Positions 22,163 through 33,860 of a stretch of 64,000 bases of DNA are shown here, one piece after another. The position numbers were made by a program, and so were the translations under genes. Under the pieces are notes generated by a model that ran no database searches, had not been told where the DNA came from, and saw nothing but the letters and a program-made list of their open reading frames with translations. This stretch comes from Dugong dugon (lineage: Eukaryota; Chordata; Mammalia; Sirenia; Dugongidae), in contig CM057477.1 in NCBI GenBank assembly GCA_030035585.1, positions 62,601,447-62,665,446 on the forward strand. The letters run 5' to 3'. Position 1 is the first letter of the stretch. The number at the start of each line of letters is the position of its first letter.

Positions 22163-22909
22163 GATATTGCATTTCTTGTATAATGTTTATATACCTACAA
22201 CTATAGTGAACATGCTGTTTTTTACTTAAAATATAGCATATTTCTGCATGTTCTTTATAACTGTTTCTTTTAATAGTTTTATAATATTAGTATAGCAGAG
22301 TTTACTAAATATTTCTCCAGTGTTGATGTTTAAATTTCTTCCTCATTTTTTATTGTAAATATAATTAAGCATTGAACATCTCTGTTTATATATTTTTTGG
22401 TTTCTGTGAAGTTTTTCCTTAAAAAAATTCCTAGAAGTGGAATACCGGGTCAAGGGGTATGAGTTCTCTTTATGTCTCTTGTTACATAATTCTTTCCAAA
22501 AGGATTGTTCCAGTCTGCAATTGTCCTTCTAAGTAGTTACTTGGTTTGAAATATCACGCAAGGCTTCGTACTTTGGGGAGATGGGTATTTTGATTGCTTT
22601 GCCATGGATTCAGGCTTTATAAGGCAAGTTCTGCTTTCTTGCTTTGAAAGTTTCCATTTGAACTCATCTGTCTTCTCTCTCGTAGACTGTGAACTTTTAA
22701 AAGCCTGTCTGGTTTTATCTCCCTGTCTCTCCTCATGAATCTGATTGGATTGATAGAGACCCCCAACGCTGTGTAGATGTCTCAAGGACACCATTTTAAA
22801 TGAATGATCAAGCCCAACATCACATTTCCCTGCGAGAGGCACATTTCTAGTTAGGGAGTGAAGTGCTGCCATTACTCTAGCCAGATGGAGTAACACTGGT
22901 TTCCCCTGG
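22163..22909. other. Unassigned stretch with old LINE-like sequence
   Basis: The segment 22180-22540 (for example ttcctagaagtggaataccg) resembles a decayed LINE-1 or similar 3' region, too degraded to orient with confidence. The minus-strand frame 22537-22971 runs into the LTR and is not credible. Confidence 0.35.
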
Positions 22910-23302
22910 TGTCTTAGTTTTCTAGTGCTGCTGTAACAGAAATACCACAAGTGGGTGGCTTTAAAGAACACAATTTATCTTCTCACAGTTCTGGAGGCTA
23001 ACCATCCAAATGAGGGTCTCATCCCTGGAGGTGCCTTCCTGATAGGTAGCCCGGGCATTCCTTGGTTCCTTGGTTTGTAGAGGATCTGCACTTGGCATCC
23101 GTCTTCCCCAGTCTATGTTTGCTTATGTATCTAACATGCTCTTTTTATAACTCAGAAGAGATTAGGTTTAGGACACACCTGACACTGATATGACCCCATT
23201 CATATAAGAAAGAAAACTCTATTCCCAAATGGGATTACACCCACAGGTATGGGGTTAGGCTTCCAACTCATATTTTGGGGGGACACACTTCAATCCATAA
23301 CA
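22910..23302 (-). mobile_element. Solo ERVL-MaLR LTR
   Basis: Antisense LTR with intact TG...CA ends: tgtcttagttttctagtgct to cacttcaatccataaca. A perfect 5-bp duplication, cctgg, lies at 22905-22909 and 23303-23307. No internal sequence is present. Confidence 0.88.
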
Positions 23303-23751
23303 CCTGGCAAAAGCCCAGGTCCTTGGAAACCCACTGAAAGCTTCATGAATACCCTGAACACTAAAACTGGTCATATAACTAAGAAAAATGGACCCAAATC
23401 AAAGTTTAATGTGGATGTCTCCTCATCCCCTATATGTTTGATTATGCCAGGATGAGTCTCTTGGGTAGAGAAAGTCTGTTTTGCTTTGATTTGGTTTTGT
23501 CGTGCTGTGTTAACTTCCTTGCCTGTCGGATAGAACTGTAGTGTGTCCAGCATATGGCAGACATTAAAAAAATCAGTGTGTTTGAATGCATGAATGAACA
23601 ACCACATCTAAAATCCCATTACATATAAATATGGACAATGATGAAATGAAGTAATGGGCTTGCAAACAAAAACAGCAGATGGGAGGAGTACAGAGCTGAT
23701 AGTTATGAGGTCTTCACATTTTGCCATTCACATACTAGATCAAGGGTTGGC
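23303..23751. other. Unassigned spacer
   Basis: No gene or repeat is recognised. The minus-strand frame 23371-23607 has no domain. Confidence 0.35.
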
Positions 23752-24632
23752 GTCGTTTCTGTCACCAACGCCATATTCTCCAACTACTGTTCTTTCTTTG
23801 TTTCCAACTTACACATTCCAATCACCAGTAATTGGCAATGCATCTTGATTGCACGTTTGATCAATTTCAGACTGCCGAAGTTGGTAAAAGTCCTCAATTT
23901 CCTCATCTTTGGCATTAGTGGTTGGTGCATAAATTTGAAAAATAGTCATATTAACTAATCTTCCTTGTAGGCATATGGATATTATCCTATTACTGATAGC
24001 GTTGTTCATCAGGATAGATCTTGAAATGTTCTTTTTGATGATGAATGTGATGCTATTCCTCTTCAATTCGTCATTCCCAGCATAGTAGCCCATATGATTG
24101 TCTGAATCAAAATAGCCAATACCAGTCTATTTCAGCTCACTAATGCCTAGAATATCAGTGTTTATGCATTCCATTTCATTTTCGACAATTTCCAATTTTC
24201 CTAGATTCATACTTCCTACATTCCACATTCTGATTATTAATGGATATTCGCAGCTGTTTTTTCTTCTTATTTTGAGTACTGCCACATCAGCAAATGAAGA
24301 TCCCAAAAGCTTGACTCCATCCATGTCAAGGAAGTTGACTTTACTTTGAGGAGGGAGCTCTTCCCCAGTTGTATTTTGAGTTACTTCCAACCTGAGGGGT
24401 TTATCTTCCAGCACTATATCAGACAATGTTCCACTGCTGTTCATAAGGTTATCACTGGCTAATTCTTTTCAGAAGTAGATCGCCAAGTCTTTCTTCTTAG
24501 TCTGTCTTAGTCTGGAAGCCCAGCTGAAAACTGTTCACCACGGGTGACCCTGCTGGTACTTGAAATACTAGTGGCAAAGATTCCAGTATCACAACAACAT
24601 GCAAGCCACCACACAATGACAAACTGACAGAC
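23752..24632 (-). pseudogene. RTE-clade LINE, 5' UTR and endonuclease start, 3' truncated
   Basis: Read on the minus strand, 24632-24450 is an RTE 5' UTR. From about 24444 a frame encodes the ORF start and then the apurinic-type endonuclease that nicks target DNA. Visible motifs are a degenerate RMWNVGSMN, DILGISELK (catalytic glutamate), IFQIYAPTT and ITGDWNV. The frame is broken by stop codons at 24127-24129 and 23809-23811. The sequence stops within the endonuclease at 23752; the rest of that domain, the whole reverse transcriptase and the 3' end are missing. This is unusual, because LINEs normally lose the 5' end. Confidence 0.85.
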
Positions 24633-24639
24633 ACATGGG

Positions 24640-24984
24640 GTATTGGAACATGGCTTTGTTCATTTGTTTGCAAGTTGTCTATGGCAGCTTTCGTGCTGGG
24701 TGATTTGAGTAGCTATGGGACCATTGGCCCACAGAGCCTAAGGGACTCTGTTAAATATGTGTCTATTAAAAATGACCCAAGACTACATTTTTGTCAATTT
24801 TAGGTGGACTTGGTTGAGAAAATAAAAAGTTGTACAATAGCAGGCAATATAAATCAATTTTTAAGAACTTCTGATGAGCAACTGAACATAGTCTCTTCTT
24901 TGAAATCCGAGCAGACTCTGCTTTGAATGGCTTCTCTAGGGCTCGTTGAAGCATTGAAGGCAGGGAAGCAGCCTGATGTATCAG
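24640..24984. other. Unassigned spacer
   Basis: No gene or repeat is recognised. Confidence 0.35.
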
Positions 24985-25180
24985 ACAGAGTGCTTGACTG
25001 GGATTCAGGGGGCCCAAGTTAGTTACTGGTGCTGTCAACATTTAGCGGTGTGACGTTTCCTTGGGCAAGTCATTTCTCGGGACTCAGTTTCCTCCTCTAT
25101 AATAAGGGATTTGGATGAGATGAACTGGATTGGATGAGTCCTAAGTCTGCTCCAGCTTTGAAAGTTTAAAGCTTTGTGAC
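24985..25180 (+). repeat. MIR-family SINE
   Basis: Sense copy: cagagtgcttgactgggatt, then gggcaagtcatttctcggga, cagtttcctcctctataat and a ctgctccagctttgaaag ending typical of MIR relatives such as MIR3. Confidence 0.65.
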
Positions 25181-25486
25181 AACCAATCTATGCTGAGAGG
25201 CTTCTATCATGTCAGAAAGCAAACATTTTGGAGAGAGTCTTACCACAATGATTATGAAAGGTCTCTGGCTTCAAAAGAACTCTCCATCCAGGCTGGAACC
25301 AGACATAACTGCTAACTGCAGGACAAGGCAGAGTGAACGCAGAGGTAGAAGCAGTATGCTGAGGGGTGTAGGGAGAGGAGATACTAATTCTGACTGGAAG
25401 ACGAAGCCTTTGAATTGAGCCCTGAGGGATGTACAGATTCTCATGAACATAGAAGGCTGGAGGCATGTTAGAAGGCTTTACTAACA
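25181..25486. other. Unassigned spacer
   Basis: No recognised repeat. Overlapping frames on both strands (25209-25418 and 25212-25547) are without domains. Confidence 0.35.
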
Positions 25487-25681
25487 GACCCATTGTGACA
25501 CTCAATTCTGACTCATCATGACCCTGTGGACAGAGTAGAACTGCCACATAGGGTTTCCAAGGCTGTAAGCTTTATGGCAGCAGACTTCCACGTCTTTCTC
25601 TTGAGGAGCAACTAGTGGGTTTGAACCTCCGACCTTTCTGTTAGCAGCCGAGCACTTAACCTTTGCACCACCAGGGCTCTT
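25487..25681 (-). mobile_element. AfroSINE
   Basis: Antisense copy flanked by a 10-bp duplication, tttactaaca, at 25477-25486 and 25682-25691. The head is taacctttgcaccaccaggg. Confidence 0.93.
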
Positions 25682-25756
25682 TTTACTAACAAAGGGCAAT
25701 TTAAATAGAAAAGAGTGGTGGGAAAATGGAGATACCACCTCAGAGCCATTATTAAT

Positions 25757-26146
25757 GTTAGTTGCCATTGAGTTGGCTCTTGACTCATGGCGACTGTATG
25801 TACAACAGAACAAAATGTTAGCCAGTCCTACAACGTCTTCGTGATCGTTTGGTATGCTTGAGTCCACTGTTGCAGTTATTGTGTAGTCCAACCTATTGCA
25901 TACAACCTAGGGAGCTCATCTTCCAGCACTGTATTGGACAATATTTGGTTGTGATCCATAGGGTTTTCATTGGCTAATTTTCTGAAGTAGATCACCAGGA
26001 CTTTCTTCCTAGTCTGTCTTAGTCTGAAAGCTCCACTGAAACCTGTCCACCATGTGTGACCCTACTGGTATTTGAAATACCAGTGGCATAGCTTCCAGCA
26101 TCATAGCAGCACACAAGCCACCACAGTGCAACAAACTGACAGACGG
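25757..26146 (-). mobile_element. Internally deleted RTE element
   Basis: The left 150 bp is an antisense RTE 3' end (agttgccattgagttggctc, acaacagaacaaaatgtta). The right ~250 bp is an antisense RTE 5' end (cttcctagtctgtcttagtc, ggtatttgaaataccagtgg). It has the same 5'+3' architecture as 14983-15336 and 18914-19366, with different internal breakpoints. Confidence 0.8.
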
Positions 26147-26678
26147 TGGTGGCCCTCAGAGACATGGCTCAGAGTAGTATCACCTGAGCGTGGATGTTTT
26201 GCTTGGATCCTGCATTTGTTTGTACCAGTCTCCAACAATCCAACATTAAATGTCACAGCAAATATATAATGAAGAGTTTTCCATGAAGTACTTTTTTCTT
26301 TTAATTTTTCAGTATGTCAGTTCAGTTTATACCTTTCAGTTGGTTGATCCTTCACAATAATGGATCCATTGCTTAAAATGAGACCATGTTAATATGGAAG
26401 AATAGTGACTATGGTCAAAAACAAGAACTCAAATTAATATAATAAATCATATTGACAAGTGAAATATAAAAAAGGTACATACATCTTTCTAGCTTTAAGC
26501 ACAATATTAGCAATTTAGATTCAGCAAAATATCACCTAATAAATGAAATGAGCGTTGTTAACTTCAATGTTATCAGCATTGTTGTCTTGCTTGAATTTAA
26601 TTAGCAGATTGTTTCATGGATGCATAATACATATAAGCATAGGGAATATGTGTCTACTTTCATATTTGTACATGTTTA
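26147..26678. other. Unassigned AT-rich stretch
   Basis: No gene or repeat is recognised. Confidence 0.35.
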
Positions 26679-26845
26679 TAGCCCTGGTGGTGCAGTGGTT
26701 AAGAGCTATGGCTGCTAACCAAAAGGTCTGCAGTTCAATCTACCAGCTGCTCCTTGGAAACCCTGTGGGGCAGTTCTAGTCTGTCCTACAGGGTCTCTGT
26801 GAGTTGTAATCAACCTGACGGCAGTAAGTGTGGTTTGGTTTTGGG
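26679..26845 (+). mobile_element. AfroSINE, T-tailed subfamily
   Basis: Sense copy: head ccctggtggtgcagtggtta, middle ctccttggaaaccctgtggg, end gtggtttggttttggg. Confidence 0.93.
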
Positions 26846-27025
26846 TATGTACCTCTATAATAAATATAACTTAAGCCAAAACCAGGGGTCTGTAAGAATT
26901 TTTGTCAAAGAAACTCATTGCTCAAGTTTTCCAAGCATCACGCTAGATAAACTTGAAGTTTGTTTCTTCATATATCAAGTGGAGATGATAATAGCTAAAT
27001 TGCTTAATTTACAGGGCTATTAAGA

Positions 27026-27129
27026 GGATGAAGGAGTGCTGGTGGCACAAACGGTTAAGTGCTCAACTGCTAACCAAAAACCTGGTGATCTGCTTTCATA
27101 AAGATTACAGTCAAGAAAATCCTATGAGG
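27026..27129 (+). mobile_element. AfroSINE, 5' part, interrupted by L1
   Basis: The sense copy starts at ggagtgctggtggcacaaac and is cut after aaaatcctatgagg by the L1 at 27130. It resumes at 35358. Part of the box B region is missing (gctaaccaaaaacctggtga). Confidence 0.9.
27113..27129 (+). repeat. Target-site duplication, left copy
   Basis: The 17-bp sequence aagaaaatcctatgagg is repeated exactly at 35358-35374. It marks a single L1 insertion event of about 8.2 kb. Its A-rich start agrees with L1 endonuclease preference. Confidence 0.95.
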
Positions 27130-28570
27130 ATTTTAGGCAAGATGGCGCTCTAGGCAGAAGCACCACGCCGTCCCTCCACAGCAAAGATCCGAAAAACTAA
27201 GCCTAACAGAGAATCAACAATCCTGAAACCCTAGAACACCAAATGAAGAGATAAAGAACTCAGCCAAACACCAAACGGAGTGAGAATACTAAAAGAGAAC
27301 AGAGAGCGAGGAGAGACTCATGCAGAGATTCCTTACCAGCTAACGCAGCGCGGATCCACCATCTTGGATTCCTATCGGAGACCAGCGAACAGGAGAGCAG
27401 CCTTGCAGAGCATCCAGTGGGAGACAACGACCTGTAAACTGCAGTGCGCACTTTCCCACCCCCCACCCCTCTCCGCCTCGGCTGGGGCTCCCCTGCTTTC
27501 CGTGGCCAGGGTCCCTGGGCTGGGGGGTTCCGGTGCTTGGATTCCACGCGCCAGGGCTGGCGGCTTTCTGAGAGCCATTTGCTGGCTGCTGGCGAAACTT
27601 TTTCTGCCGCCTCCCCCTCCTTTTGCCTGGGTGCCTTGTTCCGAGTGCCGTCTTTGCTCTCTCCTGCGGGGCTGTGGGGCTGCGTTCTGGCGTATGGCTG
27701 CTTCCAGGTCTGGGCTGCTGTGCTGGTGAGATCCCAGGGCCTTTGTTCATTCGCCCCTCTGCTTCCCGTGGCCACGGTCTCTTAACCCCGAGACTGCCGG
27801 CTTCTTGGAATTCGCGCCCCTGAGTGGGGGCTCTCTGGGTCCCATTTGTTGGCACTGACTGCTGGTGTTGCTTTTTTTTTTTTTCTTTTTTTAAATTTAT
27901 TTTTCTTCTTTTTTTGGTTAGTTTTGTCATCTTTTCCCTCTTTTTCCCTTTTGTCTTTCTTCATTGCTTAATTTCTCGTCTCTCTATCTCTTCCTTCTCT
28001 TTCTGATCCCTGAATATCAGGCGATGTATGCCTCTGTACCTTCTGGCCAGGCTGTGCTGTGAAAACTGAGACCGACTCCCCCAGACCTCATAGCTGCATC
28101 AGTGGGATCTCTGGGAACTTTGCAGTTCTTTAACTTTTCTGATTTTTATTTGTTCATTCTTTCCTTTTCTTTCTCTTCCCCCTTCTGGTTTCCTCCATCC
28201 CATAGTCTCTCATCTGTACATTCCAACGACAAGCTCTCCTAGCATTCTTTTATGTTTGTATGCTTTTTGCTCCTGCTCTTCTCTCCTGTCTCCCATATCC
28301 ACCTTAGCTTCACACATAACCATCTTCCTGCTGCACCCTACCTACCTGCACCGTGCACTAGACATCACATCACCAAGCTGTGCAGGCACGCCCTATTGGA
28401 ACCTGCCCAGCACTGACTACCGACCGTCCTGGTGGCTGCGGTGAGTGCCACAAACAACCCGTCCCAGTGGCTCCTCCTCAGCTAGATCTGCCCAGCTGTA
28501 CCACAAGGACAAAAAAAAAAAAAAAACAAAAAAAAATCTACAATCAATAAACGAGAGAAATATCTACTGA
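27130..28570 (+). promoter_or_regulatory. L1 5' UTR / internal promoter
   Basis: GC-rich and comparatively CpG-rich for this window, especially 27340-27830. It starts close to caagatggcg at 27138-27147, the sequence context of the YY1 site at the start of mammalian L1s. A reverse-oriented match (ccaccatcttgg) lies at 27357-27368. An A-rich stretch, 28510-28537, precedes ORF1. Transcription would start at or near 27130, as usual for L1 internal promoters; this is family knowledge and not seen directly. Confidence 0.7.
27138..27147 (+). promoter_or_regulatory. YY1-like site
   Basis: The sequence caagatggcg, within 20 bp of the L1 5' end, matches the YY1 core that positions L1 transcription start in primates. 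Function in this lineage is inferred. Confidence 0.6.
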
Positions 28571-29619
28571 ATGCCCCAAAAACAGCAAACAATATCAAAA
28601 CATTTACAAAAACAAGACAAGATGGCTCCAATAGGTGTCCAAATTAAAACACCAGATAACTCTCCTGTGGAAGAAAATGCACTAGAAGTACCTGATAGGG
28701 AACTCAAATCACTAATACTCGGAATTTTCCAAGAACTGAGGCAAAAAGCTGACAAACATGAGGAAAAAATAGACAAATTTATGGAAAATACAGACAAAAA
28801 TTGGAAGAATTCAGGAAGATGATGCAGGAACAAAATGCCAAAATAAATTCACAACTCGAAATTATACAAAAACAACAATTAGAAATCCAAAAGATAAACA
28901 ACAAGATTTCAGAAATGGACAGTGTCATAGAAGGGCTGAGAAGTACATTTGAAACCATGGAAGACAGGATCAGTGGAACTGAAGACAAACACTTGGATAC
29001 AACTCTGTTTCAGGAAAACTCAGAAAAAAGAACAAAGAAAAATGAAGAGACCCTGAGAGTTATGTGGGACACAATTAAAAGCAAAAACTTACGAGTGATT
29101 GGCATACCAGAACAGGGGGAGAAAACAGAAAACACAGACAGGATCATTGACGAACTGCTGACAGAAAACTTTCCCAATATCATGAAAAATGAAAAGCTGG
29201 CCATCCAAGAAGCTCAACGAACCCCATATAGAAGAGACCCCAAAAGAAAATCACCAAGACATATCATATTCACACTCACTAAAACTAAAGACAAACAAAG
29301 AATCCTGAGAGCAGCTCGTGAAAAACAAGAAGTCACATACAGAGGAGAAACAATAAGACTAAGCTCAGATTATTCGGCAGAAACCATGCAGGCAAGAAGG
29401 CAATAGGATGACATATATAAAATCTTGAAAGAAAAAAATTGTCAGCCAAGAATAATATATCCTGCAAAACTCTCATTCAGATTTGATGGTGAAATTAGGT
29501 CATTTCCAGATAAACAGAAACTAAAGGAATATGCAAAAGTCAAACCAAACTTACAAGAATTATTAAAAGGAGTTCTTCGATCTGAGGACAAACAGCTTAA
29601 GCCCTCAGGCAGGACCTAG
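28571..29619 (+). pseudogene. L1 ORF1 (RNA-binding chaperone), disrupted
   Basis: ORF1p coats L1 RNA as a trimeric nucleic-acid chaperone. The frame starts at ATG 28571 (MPQKQQTISKHLQ). Its first ~76 residues run to about 28800, where a one-base loss within an A/T run moves the reading from frame 2 to frame 1. A long coiled coil follows (KINSQLEIIQKQQLEIQKIN), then the RRM-like part (NLRVIGIPEQGE) and the C-terminal domain (PRHIIFTLTKTKDKQRIL). A premature TAG at 29404-29406 replaces an expected tryptophan codon. The same frame then continues through IIYPAKLSFRFDGEIR to 29619. The overall length of ~349 residues is normal for the family. Confidence 0.9.
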
Positions 29620-30035
29620 GACCTAGGACGCAGGTTCACATGAACCAGATACCATTATAGGGACTGAACTACAGAGGACTTTCCAAAAACAAAAGAAATA
29701 CAACAGGGAATCAGAGAAATCAATCAAAGGATGACAACAACATCAAAACAATGAAAGAGGGAACAAACGGCATAGGTATAGAACCTTCTAAAGGAGAGGA
29801 AGGCAAGGCGATACCAAGTAACGGTAGACTGCTTCAAAATTATAAAGATAAGGGTAAAATTCATGGTAACCACAAAAAAAGTTAACAAACCAACTCATAA
29901 AAATAAAGACGAAAAACATAAAGTCTCAACAAAAACAAAAGAAATGAACACAAAATCCACAAACAAAAGTAACTCAGCACAAGAGAGTAAGAAGAACAAA
30001 GAAAACTTCAGCACCACAAAAAAAAGCACTACAAA
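29620..30035 (+). other. L1 inter-ORF spacer
   Basis: About 416 bp of A-rich sequence between ORF1 and ORF2, much longer than the ~60-bp spacer of human L1. No frame of note lies inside. It may be normal for this L1 lineage. Confidence 0.7.
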
Positions 30036-33000
30036 ATGACAGCAACAAACTTCCATCTATCAATAATTACACTGAACGTAAATGGACTCAATGCACCCAT
30101 AAAGAGATGGACAGTGGCAGAATGGATAAGAAAACAGGATCCATCAATTTGCTGTCTACAAGAGACACACCTTAGAAACAAAGATGTGAATTTATTAAAA
30201 ATCAAAGGTTGGAAAAAAATATATCAAGCTAACAGCTATCAAAAAAGAGCAGGAGTGGCAATTCTAATCTCAGATAAAATAGACTTTAAAACAAAATCTA
30301 CCATAAAAGACAAAGAAGGACACTATATAATGATTAAGGGGATGATCCATCATGAAGACATAACCATAATAAATATCTATGCACCCAATGACAGGGCTCC
30401 AAAATACATAAAAAAACTCTAACAGCACTGAAAAGAGAAATTGACAGTTCCACAATAATAGTAGGAGACTTCAACACACCACTCTCAGTAAAGGACAGAA
30501 CAACTAAAAAGAAACTCAGCAAAGATACAGAAGACCTAAAGGACACAATCAGCCAACTGGACCTCATAGACAAATATAGAACAATCCATCCAACCGCTGC
30601 AAAGTACACATTCTTTTCCAATGCACATGGAACGTTCTCCAGAATAGACCACATCTTAGGCCACAGAGCAATCCTCAACAAGATCCAAAATGCTGAGATA
30701 ATTCACAGTATCTTCTCTGACCACAATGCCATCAAGGTAGAAATTAACAATAGAAAGAGCAAGGAAAAAAAATCAAACACATGGAAACTGAATAATAATC
30801 TGCTTACACATCAATGGGTAATAGAAGAAATCAGAGATGGAATTAAAAAATTCCTAGAATCAAATGAAAATGAAAACACATAATACCAAAACCTTTGGGA
30901 CACAGCAAAGGCAGTCCTCAGAGGACAATTTATAGCAATAGATGCACATATCAAAAAAGAAGAAAGGGACAAAATCAAAACACTAACTACAGAACTCAAA
31001 CAAATAGAAAGAGAACAACAAAAAAAGTCTACAACCACCGGAAGAAAGGAAATAGTAAAGATTAGAGCAGAAATAAATAAAATAGAGAACAGAAAAACAA
31101 TAGAAAGAATCAACAAAACCAAAAGTTGGTTCTTTGAAAGAATCAACAAAATCGACAAACCACTGGCCAGACTGACAAAAGAAAAACAGAAGAGGGCACA
31201 AATAACCCAAATAAGAAATGAAATGGGGGACATTACAACAGACCCAACCGAAATAAAAAGGATTATAACAGAATATTATGAAAAACTATATTCCAACAAA
31301 TTTGAAAACCTAGAGGAAATGGATAAATTTCTAGAAACATACGGCCTACCCAAACTACAACAAAGTGATATTGAAAATCTGAACAGACCCATAACAAGAG
31401 AAGAGATTGAAAAGGTAATAAAAAAAACTCCCAACCAAAAAAAGCTCTGGCCCAGATGGCTTCACTGGAGAATTCTACAAAACATTTACAGAAGAGCTTG
31501 TACCAGTTCTACTCAAGCTATTTCAGAGCACAGAAGAGGAAGCAACACTTCCAAATTCATTCTATGAAGCCAGCATAACGCTGATACCAAAACCAGACAA
31601 AGACATCACAAAAAAAGAAAATTACAGACCAATATCTCTCATGAATATAGATGCAAAAATTCTGAACAAAATTCTAGCCAATAGAATTCAGTATCATATC
31701 AAAAAAATAATACACCACTACCAAGTAGGATTCATACCAGGTATGCAAGGATGGTTTAACATTAGAAAATCCATCAACGTAATCCACCACATAAATAAAA
31801 GTAAAGAAAAAAATCACATGATCATCTCAATTGACGCAGAAAAGGCATTTGACAAAGTCCAACACCCATTCCTGATAAAAGCTCTCAATAAAATAGGTAG
31901 AGAAGGGAAATTTCTCAACATAATAAAGGACATCTATGCAAAACTAACAGCCAACATCATTCTTAATGGAGACAGGCTGAAAACATTCCCCTTGAAAACA
32001 GGAACAAGACAAGGATGCCCTTTATCACCACTCCTATTTAACATTGTGCTGGAAGTTCTAGCTAGAGCAATAAGGCAAGAGAAAGAAATAAAGGGCATCC
32101 AAATTGGTAATGAAGAAGTTAAACTCTCCCTGTTTGCAGATGATATGATACTATACATAGAAAACCCTAAAGACTCCATGAGAAATCTACTGGAACTAAT
32201 AGAAAGATTCAGCAGAGTAGCAGGATACAAGATAAACATTCAAAAATCAGTTGGATTCCTATACACCAGTAAAGAGAACGATGAAAAGGAAATCAGGAAA
32301 TCAATACCATTTTCAATAGCCCCTAAAAAGTTAAAATACTTAGGAATAAATCTGACCAGGAAAGTAAAAGACCTATACAAAGAAAACTACAAAACACTGC
32401 TGCATGAAACCCAAAGGGATCTACATAAATGGAAAAACATACCATGCTCATGGATAGGCAGACTCAACATTGTGAAAATGGCAATTCTACCTAAAGCAAT
32501 TTACAAATACAATGCAATCCCGATACAAATACCAACAACATTCTTCAAAGAGATGGAATAACTAATTATTAACTTTATATGGAAAGGGAAGAAACCCCGA
32601 ATAAGTAAAGCACTACTGAAGAAGAAGAATAAAGTTGGAGGACTCACACTACCTGACTTTAGAAACTACTATACAGCTACAGTAGTCAAAACAGCCTGGT
32701 ACTGGTACAACAACAGAGATATTGACCAATGGAACAGAATTGAGAACCCAGATGTAAATCCATCCACCAACAGTCACCTGATCTTTGACAAGGGCCCAAA
32801 ATACATCAAATGGGGAAAAGACAGTCTTTTTAACAAATGGTGCTGGCAAAACTGGATATCCATTTGTAGAAAAATGAAACAGGACCCATACCTCACACCA
32901 TACACAAAAACTACTTCAAAATGGATCAAAGACCTGAATATAAAGCCTCAAACTATAAAATTCATAGAAGAAAAAATAGGACCAACACTTCAGGCCTTAA

Positions 33001-33860
33001 TACATGGCATTAACAGGATACAAACCGTAAACATCAACACAAAAAACCCAACAGATAAACTAGATAACTGGGATCTTCTAAAAATCAAACATCTATGCTC
33101 TTCAAAAGACTTCACCAAAAGAGTCAAAAGAGAACCTACAGACTGGGAAAAAAATTTTGGACAGTACAAGTCAGACAAAGGTCTAATCTCCATAATCTAC
33201 AAGAAAATCCAACACCTCTACAACAAAAAGACAACCAATCCTATCAAAAAATGGGCAAAGGAAATGAACAGACACTTCACCAAGGAAGACATTCAAATGG
33301 CCAACAGACACAGGAGGAAATGCTCGTGATCACTAGCCATTAGAGAAACGCAAATTAAAACCACAATGAGATACCATCTCACCCCGGCATTACTGGCACG
33401 AATCAAAAATACTGGAAATTACAAATGTTGGAGGGGCTGCGGGGAGATGGGAACTCTTATACACTGCTGGTGGGAATGCAAAATGATACAACCATTTTGG
33501 AAAATGATATGGCGTTTCCTCAGAAAGCTAGAAATAGACATACCATTCGATCTAGCAATCCCACTCCTAGGAATATATCCTAGAGAAATAAGAGTCATCA
33601 CTCGAATAGACATATGCACACCTATGTTCATGGCAGCATTGTTCACAATAGTAAAACGATGGAAACAACCTCGATGTCCATCAACAGATGAATGGATACA
33701 CAAACTATGGTACATACACACAATGGAGTACTATGCAATGAGAAAGAACAACAATGAATCTGTGAAGCATCTCATAACATGGATGAAACTGGAGGACATT
33801 ATGCTGAGTGAAATAAGTCAATCACAAAAGGACAAATATTGTAGAAGACCTCTATTGTAA
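30036..33860 (+). pseudogene. L1 ORF2 (endonuclease-reverse transcriptase), disrupted
   Basis: ORF2p nicks target DNA and copies L1 RNA there. Endonuclease motifs are present: LNVNGLN and CLQETHL in the first frame (30036-30422), then VGDFNTPLS and FSDHNAIK after a frameshift near 30417. The reverse transcriptase keeps the catalytic FADD at 32133-32144. The C-terminal cysteine motif [16 protein letters not shown] is intact near 33425. Breaks: frameshift near 30417, TAA at 30881-30883, frameshift near 31437-31445, TAA at 32559-32561 and TGA at 33327-33329. The total length of ~1,275 codons matches full-length mammalian ORF2. Other small ORFs here on the minus strand are shadows. Confidence 0.93.

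Noticed and set aside
27280-27785. Sense frames of 149 and 113 codons in the L1 5' UTR
   Set aside because: This is a GC-rich 5' UTR that lacks stops in several frames at once. These frames are not part of the known L1 proteins.
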